Assembly: GCA_964016985.1 (NCBI GenBank)
Contig: OZ024823.1
Location: 64,996,514-65,060,513 of the forward strand
Direction of reading: 5' to 3'
Source of the DNA: Anodontia alba
Lineage: Eukaryota; Mollusca; Bivalvia; Lucinida; Lucinidae
DNA length: 64,000 nt
The stretch's first letter is position 1, and every line of letters begins with the position of its first letter. The position numbers and the translations under genes were made by a program. Below the pieces are notes generated by a model. That model saw only the letters and a list, made by a program, of their open reading frames with translations, was not told the origin of the DNA and ran no database searches. Shown here piece by piece: positions 19,941 to 32,242 of the stretch.

Positions 19941-22787
19941 TCACTAGTCCCCGAACAATCTATTATTGTTCATAGAGCTTTATAGATAAGTCAAGTCAAT
20001 GAATATAGGTTATAAAATGAAATACATAGTAACCTTTTATATAATAAATTTCTGTACAGTCTTTCCCGAATCAGACTAGAATTTTAAATATTCCATTGAC
20101 TTATTATAGGAGTGTAATTCTATTAATATTTTAAATTAACTTATGCAATTTATCTCTTTCATTCGCTAGAAAGAGGTTAACTACCAATTCTAACGAAATT
20201 TCACCGGGCAGTAGTTTGGTAGACTAGTGCCAGGTCATTCTAACGAAATTCCACCGGGCAGTAGTTTCGTAGACTACTGCCAGAGCATTGTGTCGGATTA
20301 CTAGTGACCGAGTAGTAGTCACTAGTCCTCGCTCAATATATGTTTATTCATTGAGCACTATAGACATGTCTAGTCTTGGGTTATAGGTTATAGAATGACA
20401 GCGATGGGTTCTAATACCTAGTAGCCCCTTATATTGTTGAACTCTGTCAAGTCATTTTTGAACTAGACTTAAAATTCTATATATGTATATTTATTCTTGA
20501 AAATGAATTAAGAATTATCGGTTATGATCAAATTCGCAATTCATTCACTAAGTGTTGAAGATACTTCCATCTATAATTATATAATTTATATCTCTTTTTA
20601 TTCGCTACAAAGAGATTAACTTCTTAGATATTCACCTTATTCGGCTCTAAGGCAAAGGTGAACTCTATAAAAATATCGTTGTTTCTAAGAAGAAAAATAT
20701 ACACGAAATCTAAAAAAATTTTTTTCTTTCCTCCCCTGTTTTTCTACATGCTCCTGATATGTAATCAGCATGTAATCTAAGGAGTAAATTGACAAGAAAG
20801 TAGCAATAGATCCTTTCTACTTTCTATTGATATTTCATTCATAAGGTATCGGAAATCTACACGAATCAGATAAATAAATTAAGAGTTTATTTATTTATCC
20901 GCTACCTCTCTAGATTACTACGATTTAAAATTCTAGTGGAGGTACATATTTCCTTTTGCCTGTACATGGAAAATAGTTGATCCGTTAAGCTATTATTCAA
21001 TTTTTTACTATCTTTTGATTGATTATATAAGAGTCTAGGTCAGTAGTGCTCTGTCTAAACTCAGCTATAAAATAATAAATAAGAAAATCTTATATTTAGG
21101 CATATATATAATTCGATACGTTCTTTACTTTGCCTCTTTTATTTTTTCTTCTGGACCATTTAAGACTACGATAGCAATATACCAGATAATTTTGTCTCAG
21201 TTAGAATCTATTACGCTGAAGATTCTTCATCTGGGAATAATAATTTTATTATGATTACGATTAGAAATTATTTAGAAAGGTTTAAAACTTATAATCACTA
21301 GACCCAATTAATCCACATATATTATAGGTCTACTTTATCCTTATTGAGGAATAGTTTTGCTTCGACTAGCTCAAAACCTCTAATATTTTACTTATAACTA
21401 GATTCCATGTCAAGCAAAATTTTCTCACACCTTTGGTATTGACAATGGATACATATTTAGTAAAGGCATTAATTATTCAGTACGTGACAGATTATTATTG
21501 CCTAAATTAAATATTATATACAATACTGTCCTTTTGATTTTTTATTGACTTTGTAACTATTCAGAAACTGCCAAAGTTAATCATTTCCTTCCTCTAAACT
21601 CACCGAAGCCTTAGATTATGTTTATAAAGATTTTTAATATATGCTTAGAGGTTAATTAACGATAGTTTACCTCATAATAGCAGATATTATCATATTCATA
21701 TTAATCATCCCTTTGTTCTACTATGTACGTTCTAGGCTTAGACAAGAGGGAAAACATCCTTAATTACGAGTCTGTAAAGAATTAAGATACACTTCATTAT
21801 CTCTTTACCCCTTTTTTTATGTTTACATTCGTTAAAGGGATCATAGTTCTTCTCGCTAAGAGTTCAAGTTCAGTTTGCGAGTAATGCAAAGATTAATATC
21901 TTGATTTCCAGTTCGCATCAAAAATGGTCTATATATATTGATAAATATCTTTTCCGAAACTGGATATTTATTCTTTCCACACAATAAGTCATTTCAAGAT
22001 GTTTCGATGATTTTGAAATGCACTGCCTCAATTCATAATATAGAATTTGTTTATAAACTTCACAACGTAGTAAGTTCCGCACCTACGTTCCTGGTCAGAT
22101 CTTACTTTTGTGATATGTTTTCGAACATACTGAAAGTTTTTCCGATTATACATTCGGTAAATAAACTTTCGAGTAGCATTTACGCTTTTAAACATTCAGA
22201 TTATTTGATAATAGTTGGAGATAATATATTATACCGATATTATATATCTATCTTCATTATTTATCTTTCTCAACTAATTTTTAAGTTAGATTGACCTTCT
22301 CGCTACGTTCCAGGTCTAAATCTAGCTAACATTATGGGCCAGTCACTTTTTTGTTACAGATAAAATATTTCCTAAACAATATTTTAACAGTTTTTCTCAG
22401 TATTCAGAGCGTAACGACTTCATGAATACTTGGAAATAATTCAATTCTATGCTTGTTAAACTAAGCCTAAAACAAGCTCTAGTTTTTTGAATGGATATTA
22501 TCCTTTGATTCAGTTCATGGAGGTACATCCATTTAGATCCCATTATCTCCATTTCAATCATACAAAATTCTAATGACTAAGTACTCTTTTTCTACGTACG
22601 AATACAGAATAATGAGTCACTGTTGCTGCATATTGGTTAAAGATTAAACAAATTTTATCTTAAACCTATATGACTTTAAATTAATAATTACCTATATTAT
22701 TTCATATTATACATGTTTTTACCTTGTGTCAGGGATCGTGGTAATAATATTTTATTACTCTCTATGGTTTATGCATAGATATCGAGA

Positions 22788-22881
<94 letters not shown>

Positions 22882-24484
22882 GTATGTATATATATGTATT
22901 TTCTTCCTGAATTCATTTGCGAGTACGTAATTTGATATTTCAGGAATTACCAATTATGCAGAAATAGATTTTATTCTATTAATATTCAATTCTAAAAAAA
23001 AAAAAAAAATAATAATTTAATTGAATATTTATCTATAAAATTTCGGGTAGTAATTTTATAGCAAGTTATATGTTTAATAATTCCTTGCTAAATAAATAGT
23101 TACGCTTAACCTTTTATTTATAGCAGGAATTTGTCCCGTAGTATAATTTTAATTTAGTATTCATATATTTCTTACTATTCTTAAATATGCGTATAGAATA
23201 GTAATACTATCTCTTAACTTATAAATTAAGTGTTTTAGAGATTATTAATCAGTACTATTGTATAATTTTCTTCAGAGATTATCACACTATTACATTTTTC
23301 TCTGAGTCCTTCTCTTTTTCTGAACATTTTGATTCGTCATTACAAAGTGGACTTTTTAACATTTCTTGATTTCCATGATTATTTACTCAGGAGTACTTTT
23401 CATGGCAATCTTCTGGCATAGAAAGATTCTATCCAGTTTATTTATTATTGCTTAATCTTAGCAATACGGTAAGATTTAGCCAAAATATGACCGTCTCACG
23501 GTTCGCTGCGATCAGCCGTATCTCTCTTATTGTCTGTCAAACTCTAAGTTATGATGTTGACAGTCTCTTCTTTATTATTTTGTCAGGACATCAAACGCTT
23601 TTATATGTCCATGACAAAACTAATTATTAATGATTCAGGTTGCTTTTTCTACCTAACAGTCTTACACAATCTTTGTATTATCTTATTGCTTGACTAAAAA
23701 TTCGTAATACAATTAGTCTAGCAGTAGTTTTAACCATTATTTTTGTGTATACCTTTTCTTCTGATGGATAACTGAGTTACAGTTAAGTTAACTCCATCTA
23801 TCTTTATTATCTCCCCTTCCTTAATTTGATCAAAGGGGAATAATTATACAACATTATGGTTATTTTAAGTCTATGTCTGTTCATCGGAAATGGTCCTATC
23901 GCTCCAATTAACAGAATCTAATTAGTTTATAATTCTAATAGCTTAGACTATTACAATTAGATAGCTTCACATATCTAGAATTTTATCCAAAATATCTACA
24001 TATGTCAGTTATCTATAGGAAACTCCACCGAGTAGACATTTCCTTATTTAAATGAAGACCCTAGATAGACTACTTATGGTCTTGGCTTTTGTTTTACAAA
24101 TATTGTTTCGAAAATATTATCTCTATATTCCTAGCTTACATTGCAATGGAATATTTAGGTTATGTCTCAATGACTCCTTTTTCTTTTTGGAGCCAATTGT
24201 TGTTTCCCAAAAAAGAAAAAAAGGGGGTGGGGGGGCCAACGTTAGGTCTCTGAGACTTAAGAACTGGATTCCTCTAGAGTCTGCTATTATATATAAGATT
24301 GTTAGATCATAACACCTTAAAGATATGCTATATTGTGAATCTAGATCATTCTTTCTATTAAATATAGAATTAGAATGTATCTGATTCCTTAGAGTTTCCC
24401 CGAGTCTTTAACCAGAAGTGTTGAGATATTATTTATTGGTGTTAGAATTAGGAGAGCACCTCCCTCCTATTCTTCAAATTCTAG

Positions 24485-24582
24485 CACATTATCTATAGGT
24501 TAATGTATTACGAAGTTAAAATGAAGTTTTTTTTAAAAAGTAAAAAGTATTTTAACGAGTAATACTTAACCTATAGATAATC
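24485..24582 (+). repeat. Internal complementary region of element A
   Basis: CATTATCTATAGGTTAATGT and TATTACGAAGTTAA complement the left terminus including its private CTTCGTAATA. AATGAAGTTTTTTTT to TTTTAACGAGTAATACTTAA complements the right terminus. The second half differs from the right end by a few bases in the A/T run. Confidence 0.85.
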
Positions 24583-24851
24583 AATTATCTCCCTCCTCCC
24601 ACCCACGCTTATCTCTCCTAATTGTGTCTATTGTTTTACACATAAAAGAAACTGACACGTGATCAATTGAGCGGGAAGAGTTACGTCACACAGGTAACTA
24701 CCTAAGGGACCTTCTGGTTTAAGACTTTAATTGACGACTGAAAGGTCATTTTTCTGTGGAAGGTGTGAAAACAGAAGAGAATAGCACATTATCTATAGGT
24801 TAAGTATTACTCGTTAAAATATGTTTTACTTTAAAAAAAAACAACTTCATT

Positions 24852-25805
24852 TTTCCGCAGCACATATGCGACGCTTTACCTCAGTGGGTATCTGCATGGG
24901 CATACAGCCCTGACACACTTGCATACCCCTTGCCGCAAAAGCGGCACACACCAGAGCTCTCTTTTGAACTCCTCCTGAAATTGAAGATTAAGTAAAATAC
25001 CTTAATTGGTATATATTTGGAAAGAAAGTAAGATGGCAATTAAGTAGGTATTGATGTGTCGAACAAGCAAGAATTTTTCAACTGCTTTTGTTTCGAGTTT
25101 TTGTCTCCCATTTTGGTTGTCGCAATTTGTAATTTTGTTTTAGACAGAAAGGGCGGGGTCGCTTTCGGTTCAGTTCGGTTCAGTATTAGAACACTGTGAA
25201 TTGCAAATGACAAATTTCTATTCCAATATATACTAAATAGTATTCTCCCACAGTCTACTTAACCTGATTAAAATTGTCAGAAAGGATAATATACAAGTCT
25301 AAAACACACTCGGTTCTGATCATATTTGTATAAAGGTGTTATGTTCCGTGTTCAGTATCATTTTCTGTTCCTTAGTATGATGTCGCATTTGATTTCGTGT
25401 ACATGGTCATTTCTAGGAAAGACTGCAAACATTTAAATGGGGCATTTATAAATCGAAATATTAACAGAAACTTTTTAGGAAAATGTTTTTGACATGTTTC
25501 TAGCAAGGAAATCACTTCAAACCCTGTCAGATAGGTGCTAGAAACGATTTTCATCAAAATTCGTGCACAGTGCCCCGATAGCCCAGACTGACAACAAAAA
25601 CATTCTCAGAATGTTCTCGAGAATCAGATCAGATTGTAGAATAGCGCTTACACCACCAGAAAGAGCTTGATTTTCTGCGTACTCAGCGCTTTATTTGAAC
25701 AAATTCCATTAAGTACAAATCAAGATATTCTAAAAAATCCTACCTGATGCGGAGCTAAAAATAGTAACAAACTCTGTGTACCTAATCATTTGGTCACGTG
25801 GATTC
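24852..25805. repeat. Right arm of the long inverted repeat, outer block
   Basis: Complementary to 966-2165, for example GCCGCAAAAGCGGCACACAC at 24931 against its partner near 2078. It lacks the SINE present at 1703-1940 in the left arm. The short minus-strand frames here (25372-25557, 25730-25918) have no recognisable content. Confidence 0.75.
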
Positions 25806-25954
25806 CCCACACTAGGGTAGTCAAGGAGCCAAAGTGTCTTCGGACAGAAGAGCGGGCTGATCTGAGTCTTTGTAGGGCACACATACAATGTTGTAGGAAA
25901 TGCTGTGCCCCAGCTCAAATTATGATCTTGGTAAACTTTAGTTGTTTATTTCAG

Positions 25955-26049
25955 ATTGCAATAACATGCCTCTCTACAGTGTTATCAGCTGACTTTAAGT
26001 CATCAGAAATAGAAGTTGGTGTTGTATCTAAAGATAGTCCCAAATTCAG
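25955..26049 (+). CDS. PSMA6: Proteasome subunit alpha type-6, single internal exon
   Basis: This is the only host coding sequence I recognise. It reads (I)[18 protein letters not shown] followed by [13 protein letters not shown], very close to the C-terminal region of the 20S proteasome alpha-1 subunit (PSMA6), just before the final ILTEAEID... segment of that protein. It starts after a good acceptor (GTTGTTTATTTCAG) and ends AATTCAG|GTTGGT, with the last codon split as expected for an exon joint. The frame stays open to 26185, but that extension has no PSMA6 character and is probably intron. Neither the preceding nor the final exon was found in the window, so either the introns are large and filled with transposons or this is a stray duplicated exon. 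No lesion is visible in it. Confidence 0.75.
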
Positions 26050-26794
26050 GTTGGTGATTGAGCTTTACTTACATTTCTATGCAGCAGGGAAAAATCCAGA
26101 TAGTTTTTATGATTTCTTCATGAAAAAGGAATGTTTAATAGATCTTAAGAATGTCTCTTTGCATCCTGAAGAAAATTTAGTATGAATAAAAGTTCAGCCA
26201 TTTATGCCTAATGTCCCACAAAGTGGACTTTGTCAAACAGCAGATCATATGCTGAAGAACTCGGCATCCCATCAGAGTCTGCACTGTTTGCCAATGAACT
26301 ATAAACAATAAACAATAAATGAATTAAACCCTATTTTCTAGAATAAATAGCACATCATTTGCAAGGTGCTAAAACACGCCTACCAAACAAATGAATGCGT
26401 AACTACCGGTTAAGAATGTGAAACAATTAGATCGACATCCTGTTAGGGATACGATGACTCAAAAAGGTAAACAAACTTTGCATTTTCTGTGTTTCATGAG
26501 CGATTAAATGTTTTGAGGAAATTATTTAAAAAACAGGGAATTACATTCAACTGCCCATTGATATTGGCATCTGTGGAATAAATCTCAAACCATCACGCAT
26601 ATTGGCTGAATTATTTTTCGCATGCTGAAAGTGTACTGAAAGGCATAGAAAACACGTGGTAATTCGTGGTGTTTTTTATCCTTTATTTAATTTTGCACTT
26701 TGCTAGAAGTTCAACATATCATCACGCACACACGATAGACACATGTGGTTATTTGTGTTATGGATATTTTGGTTGTTAATGCAGCATTGTCAAA
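26050..26794. other. Unassigned sequence downstream of the proteasome exon
   Basis: No exon with the expected ILTEAEIDAHLVALAERD-like ending was found here, nor any repeat known from elsewhere in the window. It is probably intron. The open frame 26050-26185 is a read-through of the exon frame. Confidence 0.5.
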
Positions 26795-27498
26795 AAATCG
26801 CCACGGGAAGGATCGAAAATGGCTGGTTACGCATAAGATCTATATGAATAATAACAAAACTTGCAGCTATAAAGCGGGAATAGCTCCAGGAACACAAGAA
26901 ACTTGTTCTACGAAACCATTTTCAGCCAACTTGATAAGCAGTGCACTGTTGATTCGGAAATAACATAGTATTTAATGCAAACATCTTCAGTCTCCAGAAT
27001 CATTGTGTATAATGACTTTGTTTGTTTTCACACCAATTCAATGGCCCTGCAATTGTCTGAAATGAAATTTAACAGGTTTTGGATTTTTTTCTGCAAAGAA
27101 GTGCTGATCTGCCTATTTTTTGCTGGTTAAGCATTAGATTGTCTGGTTAAGAATTTGATGACCACGGGAGAAAAACACACCGTTTGTTCCCTTTGTAAAT
27201 GCTAGTGATTTACTACAATAACAGATGGTCTACCTATGATTTGTAAGTTGTCGTGAAATCATCAGATGCAGAAAGTCATGGTGAAAAAAAGGTTTTCTGG
27301 ACAAGGCCATTGAAATACTGGATTTCAAGCTTATTTGACCGAATGTAGTATCAATTCATTTATCAGAGGTCATTATTTGCTTCTGTACAAAACAAAAAGG
27401 CAATTTGTGTTTCATAATGGCGCATAACCTTATTTCATTTTTCTATGGTTAAGCATTGGAGAACCCGGTTAGGCATTAGAAAATCGATGAATGTGTAG

Positions 27499-27650
27499 AT
27501 TGTTTGTGTTGAGGTTTTACGGCCCGGTCAACCCAATGGGGTCATGTTGAGCGTGGTCAGTTTACCTAACAACACCTTTACTGGGCAGGCTTAGTCCTCT
27601 AAGCGGTTTACCAGTATTGTGCACATTCTTTTGCCAGAAACTGACAACTG
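27499..27650 (-). mobile_element. SINE 3' fragment, reversed
   Basis: GTTGAGGTTTTACGGCCCGG, CAACCCAATGGGGTCATG and CACATTCTTTTGCCAG are the complement of the 3' half of the SINE at 32243-32543. The opposite arm near 28295 reads straight through, so the inserted length is about 150 bases, and it is 5'-truncated. Confidence 0.75.
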
Positions 27651-28962
27651 CCCAGAAATGCGGCAAAGTGAAGTACAAATGATAATATATTTGCAAGATC
27701 ATAGCGTGCCTGTTTGACAAGTCTAGCTTGTTCTGACATTTTGGCATGTGATGAAGATGCTAGATTTGAGGTCCAAGGGTTTCTGGTTCGATCGCCGGTC
27801 AGGGCAATCGACGGGAATACTTTCTTAGCAGGTCTAAGTCACTCCATACTACACTTGAAAACAAATTATTTGTATCGCTGTCTGTAAAAGTGGCGGTTTA
27901 TTTAGCCTCAGATGTTGCAATTCGTTTGATCTGTGCATATTATGATTATTTTGTACCGAGTTCAGGCTTACTGTTATTCGTTGCCTATTACAGTTAGTTG
28001 ATGAGCTAGAAGACTTTCAAGCAAACTCAACAACTAATTAAGAAATGTTTTATCCATTATGTCCACTGAGAGTTTACTTTGGGTTCCCGCATTTGCAATG
28101 TTGTTGTTCACTGTTACATACATATGCTTTATTTTAATCTAAATTCATCTTTCCAGATTGTTGTAGGAGGGCAGAACTAAGATGGTATCTGCTCATTGTT
28201 TTTTTGTTGTTTTTTTTTTGTTGTTTTTTTTTTAATCTTGTCAAACAGGCACGGTATGATCTTGCAAATATATTATCATTTGTACTTCACATTATCGCAT
28301 TTCTACACATTCATCGAGTTTCTAATGCTTAACTGGGTTCTCCAATGCTTAACCATAGAAAAATGATATAAGGTTATGCGCCATTATGAAACGCAAACTG
28401 GCCTTTTTGTTTTCTACAGAAGCAAATAATGACCTGATATATGAATGATGGTCCATTCGGTCAAATAAGCTTGAAACCCAGTATTTCAATGGCCTTGTCC
28501 ACCTTTTTTTTTTCACCATGACATTCTGCATCTGATGATTTCACGACAACTTACAAATCATAGGTAGACCATCTGTTATTGTAGTAAATCGCTAGCATTT
28601 ACAAAGGGAACAAACAGTGTGTTTTTCTCCCTCGGTCATTGAATTCTAAACCAGACAATCTAATGCTTAACCAGCAAAAAATAGGCAGATCAGCACTTCT
28701 TCGCAGAAAAAAAAATTCCAAAACCTGTTAAATTTCATTTCAGACAATTGCAGGGCCATTGAATTGGTGTGAAAACACAAAGTCATTATACACTATGATT
28801 CTGGAGATTGAAGATGTTTGCATTAAATACTATGTTATTTCCGAATTAACTGTGCGCTGCTTATTAGGTTAGCTAAAAATGGTTCCGTAGAACAAGCTTC
28901 GTGTGTTCCTGGAGACGTGGAGGTGAAATCAGACCCGTTTTATAGCTGTAAGTTTTGTTATT

Positions 28963-31900
28963 AGCTCACCTGAGCCAAAGGCTCAAGGTGAGGTATTGTG
29001 ATCACTCACCGTCCGTCGTCGTCGTCGTCCGTCTGTCCACAATCTTTAAACAACATCTCCTCCTAAACCACTGATTGGAATTTGACCAAACTTCACAGGA
29101 ATGATCCTTGGTTGGTCCTCTTTCAAAGTTGTTCAAATGGTTCCCGTCCATTGTATATCTAGGTCACAGGAGCTAAAAATAGATTTTTTAACTAAAAACT
29201 TAAAAAATCTTCTTGTCAGAGACCACTGGACCGATTTCCATATAATTTTGCAGAAATGTTCCTTAGGTGACCCTCTACAAAGATTGTTCAAGCCATTTGG
29301 ATTCGTCAAAAAACATGGCCGCCAGGGGGCGGGGCTTATTTTCCCTAAATATGTATATAGAAAATTTTAAAAATCTTCTTGTCAGAAACCACTGGACCGA
29401 TTTCAATATAATTTTGCAGAAATGTTTCTTTGGTGATCCTCTATCAAGATTGTTCAAGCCATTTGGATTCGTTAAAAAACATGGCCGCTAGGGGGTGGGG
29501 CTTATTTTCCCTATATATCTATATAGAAAACTTTAAAAATCTTCTTGTCAGAAACCAATGGACCAATTTCAATATTATTTTGCAGAAATGTTCCTTTGGT
29601 GATCTTCTACCAAGATTGTTCATTCGCTTGGCGCTCAGCATTAAGAAAGTAGAGCTAGGAATCGGAACTGGTCAGCTCAGTGTCATTATAATGTGACTGG
29701 GTGGAATATCATGTCAAAGTGTCTGGGGCAAGATATTTCAGTGAGGCAGCACTCTAAAAGTGAGCATTGAGCTCCCTGTCACATCCAGACACCGTCGCGA
29801 TATGACTGAAAGATTGTTGAAAGTGACGTTAAGCCCAAATCAAACAAACAAAACCAAGATTGTTCAAGCCATTTGGATTCGTCAAAAAACATGGCCGCCA
29901 GGGCGCGGGGCTTATTTTCCCTATATATCTATATAGAAAACTTATAAAATCTTCTTGTCAGAAACCACTGAACCAATTTCCATATAATTTTGCAGAAATG
30001 TTCCTTTGGTGATCCTCTACCAAGATTGTTCAAGCCATTTGGATTCGTCAAAAAACATGGCCGCCAGAGGGCGGGGCTTATTTACCCTATATATCTATAT
30101 ATATAGAAAACTTAAAAAATCTTCTTGTCAGAAACCACTGGACCGATTTCCATATAATTTTGCATAAATGTTCCTTTGGTGATTCTGTACCAAGATTGTT
30201 CAAGCCATTTGAATTTGTCGAAAAACAAGGCCGCCAAGGGGCAGGGCTTATTTTCCCTATATATCTTTATAGAAAACTTGAAACATCTTTTTATCAGAAA
30301 CCACTGGACCGATTTCATTATAACTTGGCAAAAATGTTTTCTTGGTGACCCTCTACCAAGATTGTTCAAGTAATCGTGATTCATCAAAAAGCATGGCCGC
30401 TAGGGCTGGAGCTTATTTTCCCTTTATATCTATATAGAAAACTTGAAAAAATCTTCTTGTCAGAAACCACTGGACCGATTTCAATATAACTTGGCAGAAA
30501 TGTTTCCTTGGTGACCCTTTACCAAGATTGTTCAAGCTGTCATGGTTTGTCAAAAAACATGGCTGCTAGGGGGCGGGGCTTACTTTCCCTATATGTCTAT
30601 AAAGTTTGAAAAAATCTTCTTGTCAGAAACCACTGGACCGATTTCAATATAACTTGGCAGAAATGTTTCCTTGGTGACCCTTTATCAGTTTGTTCAAGCT
30701 GTCATGAATTGTCAAAAAACATGGCTGCTAGGGAGCTGGGCTTATTTTCCCGAAATATCTGTATAGAAAACTTTAATGATCTTCTTGTCAGAAACCACTG
30801 GACTGATTTCAATATAACATTGCAGAAATGTTTCTTATGTAACCCTCTTTCAAGTTGTTCAAGCTGTCATGATTCGTCAAAAAACATGGCCACCAGGGGG
30901 CGGGGCTTATTTTCCCTATATATCTATATAGAAAACTTTAAAAATCTTGTCAGAAACCGCTGGACCAATTTCATTATAACTTGGCAAAAATGTTTCCTTG
31001 GTGACCCTCCACCAAGATTGTTCAAGTAATCGTGATTTGTCAAAAACCATGGCTGCTAGTGGGTGGGGCTTATTTTCCATATATAATCTATATAGAAAAC
31101 TAAAAAATCTCGTCATAAACCACCAGACCAATTTCAATATAACTTGGCAGGAATGTTTCTTTGGTGACCCTCTACCAAGATTATTCAAGCTGTCATGATT
31201 CGTCAAAAAACATGGCCGCTAGGGGGCGGGGCTTATTTTCCCTATATATCTATATAAAAAATTTTAAAAATCTTCTGGTAAGAAACCGTTGGACCGAGTT
31301 CAATGTAACTTGGCAGGAATGTTACTTTGGTGACCCTCTACCAAGATTGTTCAAGCCTTCATGATAGGTCAAAAAACATGGCCCCCAGGGGGCGGGGCTT
31401 ATTTTCCATATATATCTGTATAGAAAACATTAAAATTCTTCTTGTCAAATACCTCCTGACTGATTTCAATAATGCTTTGGTGACCCTCTATCAAGAATGT
31501 TCAAGCAATCCTGATTTGTCAAAAAGCATGGCTGCTAGGGGGTGGGGCTTATTTTCCCTATAGATCTAAATACAAAACTTTAAAAATCTTCTTGTCAGAA
31601 ACCACTGAACCGATTTCAGTTTAACTTGGCAGGAATGTTCCTTTGGTTACCCTCTACCAAGTTTGTTCAACATGTCATGATTCGTCAAAAAAAAAAAAAT
31701 GGCGTTAGGGGGTAGGGCTTTATAGCGATATAAAACAATTTAAAAATCTTTTTGTCAGAAACCACTGGACCAATTTCAATATAACTTGGCAGAAATGTTC
31801 CTTTGGTGACCCTCTTTCAAGATTAAGTCAAGTCATTATGATGAGTTAAAAAGAAAAAACATGGCTTGGGAGGGGTGGTGAGGGGGCGGTGGGGTGGGAG

Positions 31901-32044
31901 GGGGGGGGGGGGCAGGGAGTGGGGACAGGGCTGTAAAATTTATACATAAATCTTAGAGCAGTGAACTTAGCTGAAACTTCAACAGTAAGTATGCAAATCT
32001 GTTTGCTCAGGTGAGCGATATAGGACCATCATGGTCCTCTTGTT
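28963..32044 (+). mobile_element. Hairpin-ended element with about 167 bp tandem core (family I, copy 2)
   Basis: 5' AGCTCACCTGAGCCAAAGGC folds with TCAAGGTGAG. A CCGTCCGTCGTCGTCGTCGT tract follows, then about 15 units built on CTTGTCAGAAACCACTGGAC, CAAGATTGTTCAAGCC, AACATGGCCGCCAGGGGGCG and CTATATATCTATATAG. The 3' end has GCTCAGGTGAGCG, AGGACCATCATGGTCCT and CTTGTT. Several ORFs of 60-130 aa cross the units because the unit is often free of stops; they read the satellite, not genes. The element lies in the right arm of the preceding inverted-repeat element, and the left arm shows the empty site: GTTATT|ATT with no duplicated bases. Before the 3' end is a G-rich segment near 31870-31920. Confidence 0.85.
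29623..29852 (+). mobile_element. SINE, 5'-truncated, in the tandem core
   Basis: It interrupts one core unit and is flanked by a 14 bp duplication ACCAAGATTGTTCA (29609-29622 and 29853-29866). The head TTGGCGCTCAGCATTAAGAA lacks a tRNA-like start. The body has TAATGTGACTGGGTGGAATA and the tail is GACGTTAAGCCCAAATCAAA followed by CAAACAAA. It is a different family from the other three SINEs in the window. Confidence 0.85.
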
Positions 32045-32101
32045 ATTTATATTAATTTTATGCGTAACCAGCCATTTTCGACCCTTTCCGTGGCGATTTC
32101 A

Positions 32102-32242
32102 GAATATGTCGGCCATGAGTTACTGACTAGCTTAAGAATCTAAACACCCATTAACTGCACAGAAAGTTGGGGTTAAGTCAGAGTAAGGTCATGGATGGTT
32201 AGAGTTAGGGTTAGGGTAGTTGATAGATATTTTTAGCATACC
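32102..32242. other. Short unassigned stretch with GGTTAG-like bases
   Basis: It contains GGTTAGAGTTAGGGTTAGGG (32198-32217), a brief telomere-like run of no clear meaning. No gene. Confidence 0.4.

Larger units (their letters stand above)
18476..24851 (+). mobile_element. Element A: non-autonomous DIRS-like element, 6.4 kb
   Basis: Inverted terminal repeats of about 160 bp (18497-18657 and 24644-24806, with CTTTCAGTC and CCAGAAGGTCCCTTAGG in both). An internal block at 24485-24582 is the complement of the left terminus (TTAACTTCGTAATACATTAA) followed by the complement of the right terminus. That block is followed by TCCCTCCTCCCACCC, as in the full DIRS at 10773. The interior is AT-rich with no RT, RNase H or recombinase frame. 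In order it holds an exon-like block (18946-19115), CACCAGT/CACCGGT short repeats (19170-19300), a 60 bp minisatellite (about 19355-19940), a long AT-rich stretch with a (TA)n tract (22790-22895), and a G/A tract near 24210. Small frames inside are not conserved in copy B. Left flank GAAAAATGTT and right flank TTTTTCCGCAGCAC rejoin to match the uninterrupted arm at 2155-2215. Confidence 0.85.
26795..32101. mobile_element. Second long inverted-repeat element, interrupted
   Basis: The left arm 26795-27498 plus 27651-27715 is complementary to the right arm 28235-28962 plus 32045-32101 (for example TCGCCACGG...GGTTACGCATAA on the left, TTATGCGTAACC...CCGTGGCGA on the right, and GCAAATATATTATCATTTGT at 28265). 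The left arm carries a reversed SINE fragment and the right arm a 3.1 kb hairpin/core element, each absent from the opposite arm. The loop (27716-28234) is AT-rich with TTTTTTTTGTTG runs and no gene. No transposase is seen and the terminal duplication is unclear. Confidence 0.75.

Noticed and set aside
21938..22294. 118-residue open frame in element A
   Set aside because: The homologous region in B (about 60020-60400) has frame-breaking indels, and no domain is recognisable.
22726..22953. Ile/Tyr-repeat frames on both strands
   Set aside because: They read a (TA)n microsatellite.
26050..26185. C-terminal extension of the proteasome exon frame
   Set aside because: It begins at a good donor site and lacks any proteasome similarity, so it is more likely intron.
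32198..32220. Telomeric repeat
   Set aside because: Only two TTAGGG copies are present; too short to mean anything.
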